Of a DNA stretch of 30,050 nucleotides, positions 29,709 through 30,050 are shown one piece after another (position 1 is the first letter of the stretch; the number at the start of each line of letters is the position of its first letter). The notes under the pieces are model-generated. The model searched no databases. It was not told where the DNA came from and was given only the letters and a program-made list of their open reading frames with translations. The position numbers and the translations under genes are program-made. Source of the DNA: an uncultured Eubacteriales bacterium (GTDB lineage: Bacteria > Bacillota > Clostridia > Oscillospirales > CAG-272); contig USGH01000006.1 in assembly GCA_900554225.1 (NCBI GenBank), positions 1 through 30,050 of the forward strand, in the 5' to 3' direction.

Positions 29709-30050
29709 GCGCAGGATATCGCGGAGGACGCGAACGCGCACGCCGAAAAGGCTTATTCCGATATTATAGCGGACGCTGAGAAAAAGGCACAGTCGATATT
29801 AAATATGTCCGAAGCGAATATAAGCGGCATTGCCCGCAGAGCGGAGCTCTCGGCGAAAGTCGAGGCGGTCGATGCGGCGATAGAGGCGGCTTATGACGCA
29901 ATGTGCAATATGGGCGCGGACGATTATTTCGCGGCGCTCGAAAAGCTCGCCGTCAGAAATGCCTGCAAGGGCGAGGGGGAGCTGAGGCTCTCAAAGAGAG
30001 ACCTTGACCGCGTGCCCTCGGGCTTTGCGGACAGGATAAACGCGGCGCTC
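29709..30050 (+). CDS. V-type ATP synthase subunit E, partial (joined in frame, likely by chimera)
   Basis: From about 29709 the frame encodes ~114 residues, running off the window. The Ala/Glu/Lys-rich helix (EKAYSDIIADAEKKAQ) is the peripheral stalk coiled coil. The part from AAIEAAYDAMCNMGADDYFAALEKL to CKGEGELRLSKRDL and GFADRINAAL matches the globular half of V/A-type ATPase subunit E. This subunit is normally a separate ~195-residue protein of the ATPase stator. Codon choice changes here: ATA is used five times and AGA/AGG four times within about 115 codons, whereas in-frame ATA is absent from the preceding membrane-fusion part. The natural start of this gene is missing. Assembly joining or a genuine rearrangement are both possible; the former is simpler. 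Confidence 0.75.

Overview
The window looks like a chromosomal stretch from an uncultured Bacillota (Clostridia-type) bacterium, probably a gut or other host-associated anaerobe. Supporting signs are a T-box riboswitch, sigma-A promoters with near-consensus boxes and 17-bp spacers, AGGAG-type ribosome binding sites, a RelQ-type small alarmone synthetase, Clostridia-like TtcA and sirtuin proteins, intracellular glycan-degrading enzymes and a secreted serpin. GC content is well above 50% by eye. No tRNA, rRNA, insertion sequence or CRISPR array was seen. Taxonomy is inferred from gene style only.

Layout. 56-4319 (minus): a sirtuin deacetylase, a membrane-anchored surface protein, and an operon of peptidase T, a nitroreductase and a small membrane protein. 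4514-7194 (plus): a GH78-like enzyme and a sugar isomerase/epimerase, each with its own promoter. 7280-10547 (plus): tryptophanyl-tRNA synthetase, a ppGpp synthetase and a lipoprotein with a predicted beta-propeller fold. 10563-13834 (minus): an aconitase/isocitrate dehydrogenase operon making 2-oxoglutarate from citrate. 13937-14878 (minus): an MscS-type mechanosensitive channel. 14977-17636 (minus): an unusual HTH-cupin-acyl-CoA synthetase fusion under a T-box leader. 17729-22666 (plus): a two-gene glycosidase operon, a GH38 alpha-mannosidase followed by a GH36/GH31-like enzyme. 22676-23977 (minus): a lipoprotein serpin. 24093-25475 (plus): rimM-trmD. 25479-26042 (minus): a cell-wall amidase. 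26110-26835 (plus): a TtcA-like tRNA thiolation enzyme whose 3' end runs into a 19-bp tandem repeat array. 27100-29102 (plus): two sugar-type ABC permeases, followed by a membrane-fusion-like protein.

The glycosidases GH78, GH38 and GH36-like lack signal peptides. They would act in the cytoplasm on imported oligosaccharides, and the ABC permeases are a plausible but unproven import route.

The most striking region is the T-box leader controlling a one-polypeptide regulator-plus-acyl-CoA ligase. This suggests that uncharging of an amino-acid tRNA controls carboxylic-acid activation. The last ~350 bases look foreign to the rest: the reading frame of the membrane-fusion protein turns, near 29700, into a V-type ATP synthase subunit E with different codon use. 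This is most simply an assembly chimera.
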